DNA from: Asterella californica
Lineage: Eukaryota; Streptophyta; Marchantiopsida; Marchantiales; Aytoniaceae
Assembly (NCBI GenBank): GCA_036924285.1
Contig: JAYKYS010000006.1
Coordinates: forward strand, 21,302,001-21,366,000
Direction of reading: 5' to 3'
DNA: 64,000 bases
Shown: one piece after another, positions 13,101 through 23,510 of the stretch
Position numbering within the stretch: the stretch's first letter is position 1
Layout: each line of letters opens with the position of its first letter
The notes under the pieces: model-generated
What the model saw: only the letters and a program-made list of their open reading frames with translations
Told to the model about the DNA's origin: nothing
Database searches by the model: none
Program-made: the position numbers and the translations under genes

Positions 13101-13870
13101 AAGGTCTATTCTCATCTGTATTTCCACCTAATTCACCCTCTTCAAGAAGATCCAGTTGTTCTAGAAACTGTTGACACTGCCACCTGTAGAGGAAAAAATA
13201 CCAATCAATGATGAAGCATAGTAGAGTTAGTGAATTTGTATATCACTTGAAAGATAAAAATTTAATAATATTCAAATTTTATAGAGAAGTCCTACAATGA
13301 AAATAGTTGTATAACAATAGAGAATATTCTTTCTTGAGAATCACTTTTGGAAAACTTTGGGATGCATCCTGAAGTTGGTATTGTAACTACATATCTTTAA
13401 GATCTTAGAGTCTACGCGGTTCTAAAGTCATAACAATGTTATCAACAGAAAGACATAAATATATCCATGGTGTATGCAATACACATATAGCCATATGTGT
13501 GTTACCACAAAGTTAGTGCATATGTACTTCACTTGAAGTATTAATTTGAAATAATATGTCAAACTTAATAAATTCATAAAACGTGTTAACAAGAGCCTCG
13601 AATATCATCTCGAGACTATAGAGATAGTAACTGCCTGATACGTCTTAAAGTTATGCAGTAAACTTTAAGTCGCATAAAGTTTACTAAATCTATTTGCTAA
13701 ATCAATGTTCTTTATTCAGTGTGAGTCATTCCAGATACCGATCCATAGTCTGCAGGATTTATTTTCCAGGAACAAGATAACCGTAGAAACAACCGTTGTC
13801 AGCGAGCCATTTCTGGTAATTTTCTTCGCTCAATCAATATTTTTCTTTTTCCTTTTCTCAGCCAAAACTT
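10160..13870. other. AT-rich intergenic stretch without recognisable genes
   Basis: Only short frames with no domain character occur (for example 10806-11039 and 12413-12778 minus). The distal 5' part of the Harbinger element probably lies within the first few hundred bases but cannot be delimited. Nothing else could be supported. Confidence 0.4.
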
Positions 13871-13875
13871 GACTT

Positions 13876-14095
13876 TGGATGCATATATATTCACCCATGT
13901 ACACTTCGTGTACATGGGTGTTTAATATATATCCTAACCCTCCCGATGGGAAGGGTTAGGATATATATTAAATGCCTTGTTAAATGACGCTTATTTACAA
14001 TCCCAATGCCAGACTTATACCCTGAGGGACGTCTCAGCCTGCTCTCGACTTATGGGTTATGTCTTGATCAGTTAGCGGCTCCGAGACGAGTTAAT
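13876..14095 (+). repeat. Two-hairpin dispersed repeat, copy 1
   Basis: TGCATATATATTCACC leads into two perfect abutting hairpins. The first has 13-bp arms (13892-13904 with 13908-13920, loop TTC). The second has 20-bp arms (13921-13940 with 13953-13972, loop of 12) containing CCTAACCC/GGGTTAGG. About 40 bp later comes a conserved block at 14004-14090 (GACTTATGGGTTATGTC...CTCCGAGACGAGTTAA). The same order of parts recurs at 50.6-51.2 kb. There is no coding capacity. The family is not recognised. Confidence 0.65.
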
Positions 14096-14109
14096 ATTTA
14101 ATATTTATA

Positions 14110-14640
14110 GATGATTTTAAATTTTTATTATAACTTATTACATTATATTTTTATAACACTTACATGTTTTCCGCTAAAAAAAACGATTTTCACTGTACAA
14201 GTACGTTGGGGATGCCTATTGTGTTGTGCTAGTATATCCATTTGTCTTTGCTTTTAGTAGGGCGTGTCAAAGCTAAAATCTTCGATTAATATTCTTTACT
14301 CATGAGAGAGTGTTACAACTTCGGTCAAGAGGCTGAGGATTTTTTTTGCAGGAACTTTAGAAGTGCCGTAGGAGAATGCCTCGGGCGTTTTTTATTTCTT
14401 TCTTTCTCAGATTCGTCAATAAGTTTTGGCATTAAAGGTAAATAAAGGTTCAAGCCATTAATTATAATTACAAAAAAATATTATTAAAATTAAAATAATC
14501 ATTTCATTTCATAAATATGAAAGCTGGCCTTCAACAAACTATGGCGGTTTCCTTCTGGACGTTAAAGAATCATCTCTCTTAGCTTTGACTTCCTTAAGAC
14601 GTTAAATAGGATAATTGAAAATTAAAAGAGTTTAATGTAT
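14110..14640. other. AT-rich stretch, nothing recognised
   Basis: Low-complexity A/T runs with no supportable feature. Confidence 0.4.
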
Positions 14641-15179
14641 TTTATAACACGTGATGCCAAGTAGACGAATCGCTACCGGGATAGTTTCGTGTGTTGGGAC
14701 TTCTCAATGCCCTTATAAGATTAGATCACCCCTCCTTGGGTATCTTGTTCAGGTCACCGATAAGTATAGCGGAAGGCTCCGAAGAGAATCGCTTCCAGGA
14801 AATCATGTCGTCCCCATCATGGGTAGTCGCATCCCAAGATAGCGGAGTGGAGCTAGATTAGAGTTTTGGAAAACTTGTTGGGTCCAGGGTTTAACCCCAG
14901 CTAACGGCCGGGGTTAAACCTTCGACCTGGACTTGCCAAGCCGACGCCAGACGTGTCATCTTTACATATGTGCTACACTAGAGGTTACCGGCGATATTCT
15001 GTCCTGAAATGCAAGTTAAGTTAAACCACAAGTCGCGCTATAAAACGGGCTGCCTACGTGTCATTCGGTCCCATTGTCTCTGTAACGCGCAAGAGAGTCT
15101 TGGCCGGAGCCAGTTCCCGGCGAAGTGTACTTTCCCTTTAGGGTTCCTAGCTCCTCATTCTCAATCATGTAGTCGCCGC
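14640..15179. other. GC-richer left flank of the gypsy insertion
   Basis: This is moderately GC-rich sequence without a supported gene. Its last 75 bases (from about 15107) form the left part of a local tandem-repeat unit that continues at 26418 beyond the retrotransposon. The final four bases (CCGC, 15176-15179) are the target-site duplication. Confidence 0.5.
14888..14920. repeat. Hairpin with GGTTTAACCCC arms
   Basis: Perfect 11-bp arms GGTTTAACCCC (14888-14898) and GGGGTTAAACC (14910-14920) flank an 11-nt loop. It resembles hairpin 2 of the dispersed family (arms around TAACCC/GGGTTA), but the conserved block is not evident beside it. Confidence 0.6.
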
Positions 15180-17516
15180 TGTCGTGTGACGTGCTTTCTT
15201 ATCTGGGAATACACCGGGTATCTAGCTGTAGAGAGTACGTGTCGCACTCCGTGACTCAGAACCAGTGACCACCCAAACCTCTCTCTGATCTCCAAGTACA
15301 CTTTGAACCTTTCTCGCTACGATATCCTCACGTCCTCTCGGCAGATCTCTCTCCTACTCGATTAGGCATAGAACCGGAGTAACAAGCACGGGCAACCTGT
15401 TCCTGCCATCACCGCAAGCACTCTTGGGTCTGCTGGTCATCACTCCAGCCTCACCACAAGAGAAATACCAGCACTCCTAATAGAAAAGAAACCTAAGCGC
15501 AACGCCCGCACACAAATCCAATCAAAACCAATTGGGCGTACAAACAGGCATGCGGGTATGGAGAGGATCCAAACACAGGAAATACAGTCAACAACTCTCC
15601 ATACCCATGATCAAGTGCTCTGAAGCACTGGCAAAACCTCCAGGTCGACCTGTTCTTCAAAAAAAAGAGTCTTAACTCTTGCGCCTTTCGGAGCAAGAAC
15701 CTCTCAACTTTACCTCGCTGTCACTCCTCAACCACTGCTCAGAATGAGATGAAACCAAGGCCAGCAGATAGCCTGTAGAATAATCTCTCTATTAAGGTAT
15801 TACATGCAGAGAGATCATCTCTGAGTTGGCATCTATGCCCTTCCAAAGTTCGCTGTTTCTATAACACGATACTATTTCAACAGAACTTTGCTGTTCGATT
15901 CCTCACAAACCACTCGATCAAAACAGCTCAAACTTCTCAGGAAGCTAATGTGTCACCATCACTACCACTCTGTAAAGTTTCACCAGCAGATCCTCAACCA
16001 AACTCTCGGAATGATCCAAGCCTTTTTCGTCAATGACACAAGGCGATATGCAGACCCTTGTGCACAAAAACAACGTTTCTCTTCAACCCAATAATCCAAA
16101 ATTTCACTGGTAGGTAGCTGACTGTACCTTCTCAGACCCTGGGAGGTTTCATAGCAAAATTCGACCTCAAACTCCCCATATCTCTCTCGATGTCTCATGT
16201 TTACAGTCGCCTACTATCATAACCTCCGATTTGAGACACCCAACTTCAGCTGGCCATAACTTTTTCACTCCGGCTTGGAATCGATCGATCTCTGAGTCCA
16301 TCAGCAAGCCCATCTCAAGAGCTTTCCGGCAACAGTCAATTCATCTCCAGCAACCTCACAGAACTCCCAGAAAGCGAGAAAGACCTCACGGAAATGAAAT
16401 TGGTCACGAATTTGACCCCCTCAGCTTCAATTGATCGTAACTTTCTCATCCGTGCTTCAAATCCAGCAACCATCGAGTCCACGGGCATCCTCGTCTCCCA
16501 AGCTTTCCAACCATAGCTCACACTCCGCGAATGGACCACGGGAAGTGCCTCTAACCCTCAAAACGTGAAAGGAACTTGGTAGAAGGTGATTGGTCAAACT
16601 TTCGACCAATGAGAAACAAGTTGACAAAAGGGTTTTGTCTTCACTCACATGACAAACACACAAAGAACGAATTTTTTATCCAAGAGTACCATTTAGGCCT
16701 CAAAGTTTATATTGAACAAACTACAAACACGTGCCGTTGATGATGCCGTCGGCAACGAAGCACGTAAACACGAAGTACAAACTACACTCAATAGAGAGTC
16801 AGAATCCCGACTCTAAAACGGTTGACAATAAACGGAATTACAAAAGGAACGGACGAAGCTATTATCTGGTTGTAATAATCCTCTCCGAAGTTCCTGACGA
16901 CAAACTCTCGATGCGCCACCTTAGGTCGACTGTAACAACGTATTTCGACCTAGGTGTTGAACGGAACTCTCGCTGGAAAGTTCAGATCTAATGGAGGATC
17001 CATACTACATCAAAGCAAGATATAGACAGTAAGATCCCAAACCGCGTCGTATGTGACAATAGGAAGAATGATAGGGTCTGGAGTAGCCATCACCGCGGTC
17101 ATGAACGACTCGCCCCAGTGAGCTACCATAAATACTCGAAAATGATCCCGCGGCAGACAATGAATCTTAATGACGAATGGATGCGCAAGTGGAAGATCAG
17201 GAGCACGAAAGGGCTCTCCGTTCATGCCTACCACTCGCACTGCCGCTTACTTCATCCGATGATACTGATCACACTCACCCTAGACTTGGATACTCTACAC
17301 TCTGTCCCTCAAGCTCCGCGCACCTCTCTTCTTATACATCAATCTCCCCATGTGACGAGAAGAGTACTACTCTTATCTCCACTCAGCGAAGAGTAAACGG
17401 ATCGTCCACGTGGAGCCTTATCTTTTGACACGATAAGATCCTAGTGGCTCCTCAACACCAAACACGTACGAAGGATATGTGGTGGTTTCACACCCTAGCC
17501 AATCCACAACACGACA
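15180..17516 (-). repeat. 3' LTR of the gypsy element (2337 bp)
   Basis: It matches 23511-25847 at a constant offset of 8331 with no length difference. I spotted three substitutions between the two: 15367 C versus 23698 A, 16128 C versus 24459 T, and 16951 T versus 25282 C. The many short frames inside it occur in both LTR copies and are not genes. Its inner edge (17516) abuts the polypurine tract. Confidence 0.95.
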
Positions 17517-17529
17517 TCCACCCCCTCTG
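17517..17529 (-). promoter_or_regulatory. Polypurine tract of the gypsy element
   Basis: On the minus strand the sequence just upstream of the 3' LTR reads CAGAGGGGGTGGA. This is the position and composition expected of the primer for plus-strand DNA synthesis. The same tract is preserved at 25848-25860 next to the other LTR, evidence that internal sequence once lay on that side too. Confidence 0.8.
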
Positions 17530-17581
17530 AACCTGTGCATCCTCTGGTATGCACCAACCTAATCATACGTTGTGGTTGGCA

Positions 17582-20500
17582 TCATACAACTTCTTCCTCA
17601 TCTTCTTCTTCGGGAATCTCCCCCTCGGGCTCTACGCTCTCATCTGGACTCTCATCTTGATCTCGAGAGAGATCAAACTCGATACTGATCTCCTCAATGT
17701 TTGGATCTTCATCTCGTCGCTTAAAGAGTTTTATCCGTTTTCCTGCAATCGGAACTTTAAGCCGTGCACCATCCAACTCGCGTAGCACGTATGTGGCGTT
17801 GTCATGAATACGAACAACCACGTAAGGTCCAAACCAGCGTTTAGAAAACTTTCTCAATGCTCTATGCTGGTTATCCAAGCTGCTATCATATACCAACACC
17901 CAATCATCTTCCTCGATCTTCTTAGGTCGTAGTCGATGTCGCTTATCAAATCTGTCTTTGTTCTTCAAGCGAGCTTTTCGTAACCGTTCCAGAGCTAGCT
18001 CCACATCCTCTGGTCTCCGCTCCAACTGACGAATCCTAAGAGCGAGAAGATCCTCTCTAGAGAGATTATCTTCCCAAGGTAGAACACTCCAAGTAGGTAT
18101 TTGCTCTTCGATAGGCATGATCGGTTTTTGCCCTTGCATTAGTTCTGCTGGCATGTATCCGGTCACCGAGCTATGAGTTGTACGATCGGCCCATAGAGCA
18201 AATGGTAGAAGCCTTGGCCATTCTCTCACCCTTCCGTTGCAAGCTTTCACAATCGCTTTCATGATGGGAGGATGACCGGGCTCACTCTTCGCATTTCCTT
18301 CTGGGTTGTAAGCCATGGTAAGAGCTAACTTGATTCCCCGCCTCTTGAAGAACATATCAGCTTCGTGAGCATTCAGTTCTCCGCGGTCTGCTGTAATCTT
18401 CCCAACACATCCGTATCTGCAGATCACATCTTCAAGTAGAAATCTGCACACCCCTTCTGTAGTGTTTGTGCGCAGAGCGCGTCCTTCGACTTGGTTCGAT
18501 AGATCCTCCCGTGCCAAAACCAAGTATCTCATCTGCCATATTCCAACCGGCATCGTAACTAGATCTACTACCCACTTGTAATGCATTGCAAGTGGATACG
18601 TAGGGTGTAGCTCATCTCGATGCCGGATGTCAGAGTACATCTGGCAAGTTACACACGTTTCCACAAATCGCACTACATCTCTGTACATGTTACGCCACCA
18701 ATATCTCTCTTTGAGTTTGGTAAAGGTGGCATAAATCCCCCGATGTCCAGCCCATAAGCTCTCATGGAATTCTTGAATGAGCTGGGTTTGTATCTCTTGC
18801 TTACACACAACCCGTTGCGGCATCTCGCCACTCCGCTTGGCGCGCTTCCACAAATAGCCCCCTTGTTGTATGTAGTTGTAAGCCTTCCTCCTGATTTGTT
18901 TGAACTGAGCATCATCCCATTCTGGTTGCCTGGTCAGCGAACCAAGATAACGCCCAATGTCTAACCATTCTCCTTCGTATAGCTCCTCCATGAATGAGTT
19001 TTGATGCTCATTCATTCCCTTTTGAGCTCTACAAAAGACGGTCGTACCTATATCCTCCGTGTCTTCCATCAAATCCTCTTCATCTTCATATCTGGCCCTA
19101 GACAACATATCTGCTACCGGGTTATCTTTCCCCGCTATGTGTCTGAATTCTAGATTCAACGACTTGATATGGGCAATCCATCGCAACATAGCAATATCAG
19201 GGGTGTTACAATTGGTAATCATCCCTAACAGTGGCAAACAATCCGTCTCCACTATTACCGGTGCTCCAATCAAATAATCCTTCTCAACTTTCATCGCAGT
19301 AACTATCCCCCATAGCTCTCGCTTTACTTGTGGGTAGTTTCGTTGTCGCTCACTCAACACTTTGGCTCCAAATCTGATTGCAAACCGGTTTCCATCCTCA
19401 TCATCTTGTCCCACTGCCCACCCAATGGCTATCGGACTTGTATCAACCGTGATTATCACGTGTTTGCCATCTTCATAACTCACCCTTCGTAGCACAGGTG
19501 GAGAAGACAACAACTGCTTCAGCTTCTGCACCGCTTCGATATGCCTCTCCTCCCATGTGAACTTCGTGCTCTTCCGTAACAGACCATAGAGTGGATCTGA
19601 TACATGAGCAAAATGAGGAATCCACACATGATAAAACACGCAAGCTCCTAAGAACCTTCGCACCTCTGTTGTTGAGCTACATGTGTCCTTCATCCGCTGT
19701 ATGGCATCCACCTTGTTAGGATCAGGTTTGCGACCAAACCATCCGCATAAGTGTCCCACAATCACAACCTCTCGAACTCCAAACGAAGACTTAGCACCAG
19801 ATAGTGTCAAGTGAACCTCCCCGAGCCGTGATAAAATCTGATCACAATCTAGAATATGATCAGCCACAAATTTTCGACACCCCCTCTGATCGACTCTCTC
19901 ATCCTTCTGCTCCTCTACACATCCTTTGATTGGAATGTCGTCTAAGAGAGGCATGGTCTTCTCCGGGATGAAGTCTCGAAGAACTTTGTTCATCCCGTTC
20001 ATCATGTGTGCAACAGAATTTGTTGCCCCCTGTGGCAATGTGCACATCCTCACCAAACCCAACGGTGTCCTCATAGTAGTGACATCTCTACTCTTTTCAG
20101 CAAGCTGAAACTGATCATATCCAGAGTAGAGGTCTCCTATCGAGTAAATGGCTCTACCAGCGAATGCTTCAGCAAACTCTCCCACAATAGGTCCGATCCC
20201 CGTATTTCTGATGGTCACCTGATTCACCGGTTGCATATCCTGAATGAACCGTAGCGCTCCGCTCTTCTTCGGTACTGTAAACCAGCGGCTGGAATATGGT
20301 GCAAACGATGGCTCAAGGATTCTCATCCGCATCTTCTCCTTTAGAAGCTCCATAAGCTTAGGCAGATGTGCCCTAGGTACGGGAATTGGTCTTAAGTCCC
20401 AAGGCGTATGCGGTACCGTAAATATGATCATCGGTGCTACAACACTTGGATCTACACACCCAATATCTGAAGGCTCAAAAGCAAATGTTTTCCCGTGCCT

Positions 20501-21034
20501 ACTTAACATCTCCTTGAACTCCTTCTCCTCAGCAGGTAGAAGAAAATCTGTAGAACCAACCTTCAACTCCTTAAGCGTAGCTTCTGTAAACTTGTGACCT
20601 ATCTGATCAGGATACCGTAAGCTCTTCTCCTTTGAGGCTTGTTGAACTCGTTGGTCAGAGTCGCTAGGTAGCGGTTGTGCAACCGGCTTCACCTTTTTAT
20701 CCACCGTTTTATACCTGGTCTCAACTATGACTTCAGGTATCTGGAATGACTCTATAACCGAGTAAAGCTCCATAGAACGTATGTAGACAACTTGGTCTTC
20801 ATTCCCTTGCTCAGCCTTACGAAGCTCTTCCAAAGGATCATCTAAATCCATCTCCATGTAAACGCCCTCTATCTTATCCTCCTCACTAAGCACACCAACT
20901 CTTTTTAGATCTTTTTGGGTTCTTTGCACAGCTTTCTTCTCCCATTTCTGAAGATCAGCAAGCTGTGTATACACAGCAAATCCACTCTCCGAATATCTCA
21001 CCACTCCTGTACAAAAGGCACTATCCTTCTCCAA
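17582..21034 (-). CDS. pol: Ty3/gypsy Pol: reverse transcriptase, RNase H, integrase
   Basis: This polyprotein reverse-transcribes the element RNA and inserts the cDNA. Residue numbers count from the codon at 21034. The RT region lies at about 220-430, with Asp301 (DLYSGYDQF) and the catalytic pair in PLLDDIP (Asp365/Asp366); the usual aromatic Y/F-x-D-D is Leu-Leu here. RNase H residues are Asp531, Glu573 and Asp598. The integrase zinc module is His757/His764/Cys794/Cys797. The integrase core has Asp824, Asp883 and Glu918. A GPY-type motif lies near 1069 (RWFGPYVVV), followed by an acidic tail. No chromodomain was recognised. The codon at 21034 is TTG; the frame stays open upstream to 21103, overlapping the end of gag in the -1 frame, so Pol is probably made as a Gag-Pol frameshift product. 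At 1150 codons without a stop it appears intact. Confidence 0.93.
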   Translation of the reverse strand: MEKDSAFCTGVVRYSESGFAVYTQLADLQKWEKKAVQRTQKDLKRVGVLSEEDKIEGVYMEMDLDDPLEELRKAEQGNEDQVVYIRSMELYSVIESFQIPEVIVETRYKTVDKKVKPVAQPLPSDSDQRVQQASKEKSLRYPDQIGHKFTEATLKELKVGSTDFLLPAEEKEFKEMLSRHGKTFAFEPSDIGCVDPSVVAPMIIFTVPHTPWDLRPIPVPRAHLPKLMELLKEKMRMRILEPSFAPYSSRWFTVPKKSGALRFIQDMQPVNQVTIRNTGIGPIVGEFAEAFAGRAIYSIGDLYSGYDQFQLAEKSRDVTTMRTPLGLVRMCTLPQGATNSVAHMMNGMNKVLRDFIPEKTMPLLDDIPIKGCVEEQKDERVDQRGCRKFVADHILDCDQILSRLGEVHLTLSGAKSSFGVREVVIVGHLCGWFGRKPDPNKVDAIQRMKDTCSSTTEVRRFLGACVFYHVWIPHFAHVSDPLYGLLRKSTKFTWEERHIEAVQKLKQLLSSPPVLRRVSYEDGKHVIITVDTSPIAIGWAVGQDDEDGNRFAIRFGAKVLSERQRNYPQVKRELWGIVTAMKVEKDYLIGAPVIVETDCLPLLGMITNCNTPDIAMLRWIAHIKSLNLEFRHIAGKDNPVADMLSRARYEDEEDLMEDTEDIGTTVFCRAQKGMNEHQNSFMEELYEGEWLDIGRYLGSLTRQPEWDDAQFKQIRRKAYNYIQQGGYLWKRAKRSGEMPQRVVCKQEIQTQLIQEFHESLWAGHRGIYATFTKLKERYWWRNMYRDVVRFVETCVTCQMYSDIRHRDELHPTYPLAMHYKWVVDLVTMPVGIWQMRYLVLAREDLSNQVEGRALRTNTTEGVCRFLLEDVICRYGCVGKITADRGELNAHEADMFFKRRGIKLALTMAYNPEGNAKSEPGHPPIMKAIVKACNGRVREWPRLLPFALWADRTTHSSVTGYMPAELMQGQKPIMPIEEQIPTWSVLPWEDNLSREDLLALRIRQLERRPEDVELALERLRKARLKNKDRFDKRHRLRPKKIEEDDWVLVYDSSLDNQHRALRKFSKRWFGPYVVVRIHDNATYVLRELDGARLKVPIAGKRIKLFKRRDEDPNIEEISIEFDLSRDQDESPDESVEPEGEIPEEEDEEEVV

Positions 21035-21078
21035 CGAGAGTACCTTCTCTTGTGTATCGGTACCACTATACTCTCGCT

Positions 21079-21106
21079 CTATAGTGGCCCTCTGGAAAAA
21101 TCCTTA
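21079..21106 (-). promoter_or_regulatory. Gag/Pol overlap with possible -1 frameshift site
   Basis: The pol frame lies -1 relative to gag. It opens after a TAA at 21106-21104, while gag stops with TAG at 21081-21079. The 22-nt window between them contains GGATTTTTCC with five T (21100-21096). Slipping back one base on the T run would join Gag to Pol. It is not a perfect X XXY YYZ heptamer, and no downstream pseudoknot was worked out. Confidence 0.5.
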
Positions 21107-23445
21107 AACTCTTCAGTGACTTTGGGTAGAGAAACGCTCCGCAAGTAATCTCGGTTACGCTCATGATTAGCAGACACAGTCAAGAACTGTACCGTTGTTT
21201 TGCCATCCTGACTCCTGATCCGAGCATAAGCAGAACCGTCATCCAACACCTTAGTCTCCATCCTTACAGCTGTAATGAATGGTTGACCAAGAATAACCGG
21301 ATAGGAAGTAGTATCTTGAACAAAGAAGTTTTGTTCAAGTACCACATTCCCTATCTTAACCTTCACATCCGGACAAGCACCATAGAGTTCTCCTCGTGTG
21401 TTGTTTGCTGCTCGGATCATCCAACCATGATCTATATCAACAGGCCATCCACCCTGCTTGTAGATGTCCTTAGAGACAATATTGATCTCAGATCCATGAT
21501 CGATGAGAGCAACCACCGGATCTCTCATCTCTCCTACATTCACTAAGGTTTCAGTTGTGGCTCTTGCCCAATGCCCTCTAGTGTAATGACTAGAGATCTT
21601 ATCGTCCTCTTCCTTATCCACATCAAATCGAACTTTACGAGTGTTGTAAGAATGAACCAACTCTCGCTCCTCTTCCTCTGTAATCACTGTGTCTAGAGCA
21701 CTGGACACTGCGGTCTCTCCCGTCAATTGTCTCTTCCGCTTGATAATGTCAATGATGACATCATGAAACTCCTTCTTCGCAATCCCGAGGATCTCTCGCA
21801 AGGTAAACTCAATCTTTGTATTGAGCACCTTCTCCTGCAACACCTCTTTCATGTTGGTTGCTGCTTCAATGTCTGATTGCAGCTTATACATGGGAGCTTT
21901 GCCCTTCTCTCTACCCTTACCCTTCTCTGCACTCCCAGAAGGTAGGACGTCATCCATAGCTTCTTCTCGTAGAGGTGCAGTCTCCTGTCGGAGTCTATCT
22001 CCTCTTAGTTGCCTCTTGGGAGCCGCTCTCTCCTCACTTGGACCAGCCTCGTCTCTCCTACGCTTCTCTTCCATGATAGCTTCATGTTGAGCCTTGGCTA
22101 CGTAGGCATGAACGGACATAGCATCTACGGGATCATCCCATCCAGTAGCACTCCTGATTGCTGTGGCTGTTCTGAGCAACTCCTCCCTTGCCATTTTCCC
22201 CTTTCTGTTCGTGCTCACAGCGTGACTCCACATATCAGTGGTATCCTCATGTTTCAAAAAAGCACTCTCCTTTTTGCTAATCACCTCGACTCCATAGGTA
22301 GAAACTTCTACCGATGCCACATCATGCATTGTTAGATGATCCTCCAAAACTTTCTTCATCCCTCCTCTACCGAAGTTGGTCCTCAGAGTCTCTCCGTTGT
22401 CTCTCAAGGCGATCTTTCCTTCCTTCCAGAAAATTATACCTTGCTGCAAGGCATCAGTGAAACTCCCGCATTCCTTCCGTTGATGGTCGGTGTTGTCACA
22501 CCAAATACACCTCTGAACATATCCTTGTTTTGGTGCAGGTCTCCCTTCTGGTGTCCCATCCTTCTCCTCCAACCTTGTCAACTTGATCTGTAAGTCTCTC
22601 ATCTTCTTCTCCAAATCTTCCATTGCTTGATTCCGCTGTGGTACAACCGTAGTGATAGGAATAGTAGGAAGTGAACTAGTAGGTAGAGGAGCAGTCTGCA
22701 CCGTTGGTTGCCTTCGTGGTATCACAATAGGCGGTGGTCTTGGTGCTTGAGTCACAACCACCTTCCCTCTTCGATATTCTCGCTTCGCAAGTACTCCCAC
22801 TGCTTCGCTAACGTTCTTCCAATCAGATGTAAGACCATTGTCTTTCGTCCGATCTTCCAACAGCAACTCTAACTCCCTTTGTAGCTCGCTGTTGGCTGAC
22901 TGTAAAAATAGCCCCACTTTGTCATTCTCAAGTGTGAGCTTCTCCATCCGAGATAGTTGAAGAAACTGTCTCTCAAACTCCCGAAGTAGTTCGGTAGCAA
23001 CTAGTTCCTTGTTGGGTTTGTTCACCCACTCCATGAATGACTTCTTAGTCACTCGATCTGCATCCTCCAAAGAGTATTCCTCCTTCAACTGAAGAGAAAA
23101 CTCCTCCCAGTTAGCCCCATGAGCTTGAATGAGCCCCTTCACATGTTCCCGTAACTCCGGGACAACAGCGAGCTCAAACGTCCGTACCATCTCCCTCTCT
23201 GGTACCTTACTCAGCTCCATCTCTCGAGAATATAACTTCAGGTACTTGGAGATGTTTCTCCCTTCAAACTGATCCAATGTCCCCACCACCGAATGCAAAG
23301 CCTTGGTAGCCATCGCCTCCTTCCGCTGAACAGCTTGTTGTTGATCCATGTACAGAGCAAATGCTTGGAACATTTGCCCTATAGCAGGATCAAGCTGCAG
23401 CGGAATCGTGCCCGAAGGGTTTCCAACTCCTTGTCTCTCGGCCAT
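21079..23445 (-). CDS. gag: Ty3/gypsy Gag with zinc knuckle and retropepsin-like protease
   Basis: Gag forms the particle that packages element RNA, and the C-terminal protease matures the polyproteins. The 788-residue ORF begins at an ATG in an ATGGCC context, 65 bp inside the 5' LTR. Residues 50-225 form a capsid-like helical region. A CCHC zinc knuckle (CX2CX4HX4C) lies at 313-326, and a long charged linker with coiled-coil character follows. The protease domain lies near 635-740 with active-site ALIDHGS at 646-652 and the second-lobe PVILGQPF near 716-723. The active-site triplet is Asp-His-Gly rather than Asp-Thr/Ser-Gly, which is unusual. Carrying the protease on the gag side of the frame junction is also notable. 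The stop at 21079 overlaps the start of the pol frame. Confidence 0.92.
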   Translation of the reverse strand: MAERQGVGNPSGTIPLQLDPAIGQMFQAFALYMDQQQAVQRKEAMATKALHSVVGTLDQFEGRNISKYLKLYSREMELSKVPEREMVRTFELAVVPELREHVKGLIQAHGANWEEFSLQLKEEYSLEDADRVTKKSFMEWVNKPNKELVATELLREFERQFLQLSRMEKLTLENDKVGLFLQSANSELQRELELLLEDRTKDNGLTSDWKNVSEAVGVLAKREYRRGKVVVTQAPRPPPIVIPRRQPTVQTAPLPTSSLPTIPITTVVPQRNQAMEDLEKKMRDLQIKLTRLEEKDGTPEGRPAPKQGYVQRCIWCDNTDHQRKECGSFTDALQQGIIFWKEGKIALRDNGETLRTNFGRGGMKKVLEDHLTMHDVASVEVSTYGVEVISKKESAFLKHEDTTDMWSHAVSTNRKGKMAREELLRTATAIRSATGWDDPVDAMSVHAYVAKAQHEAIMEEKRRRDEAGPSEERAAPKRQLRGDRLRQETAPLREEAMDDVLPSGSAEKGKGREKGKAPMYKLQSDIEAATNMKEVLQEKVLNTKIEFTLREILGIAKKEFHDVIIDIIKRKRQLTGETAVSSALDTVITEEEERELVHSYNTRKVRFDVDKEEDDKISSHYTRGHWARATTETLVNVGEMRDPVVALIDHGSEINIVSKDIYKQGGWPVDIDHGWMIRAANNTRGELYGACPDVKVKIGNVVLEQNFFVQDTTSYPVILGQPFITAVRMETKVLDDGSAYARIRSQDGKTTVQFLTVSANHERNRDYLRSVSLPKVTEEFKDFSRGPL

Positions 23446-23490
23446 GGTAAAGTTCTGAGAAGAACTTCACTAACTCTCCACCCCAGAAGT

Positions 23491-23510
23491 TTCACGTCGA
23501 GTTCACCAAC
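23491..23510 (-). other. Candidate primer-binding site
   Basis: Immediately inside the 5' LTR the minus strand reads GTTGGTGAACTCGACGTG. A TGG start 2 nt from the LTR edge is the usual form of a tRNA-primed binding site. The matching tRNA was not identified; it is not the common initiator-Met form TGGTATCAGAGC. Confidence 0.5.

Noticed and set aside
15493..17428. Many 60-92 codon frames on both strands inside the LTRs (also at 23824-26341)
   Set aside because: They occur in the LTR copies, have no domain character, and lie in non-coding LTR sequence.
18764..20597. Plus-strand frames opposite pol and gag (for example 20244-20597, 22009-22335)
   Set aside because: They are antisense shadows of intact gag and pol ORFs.
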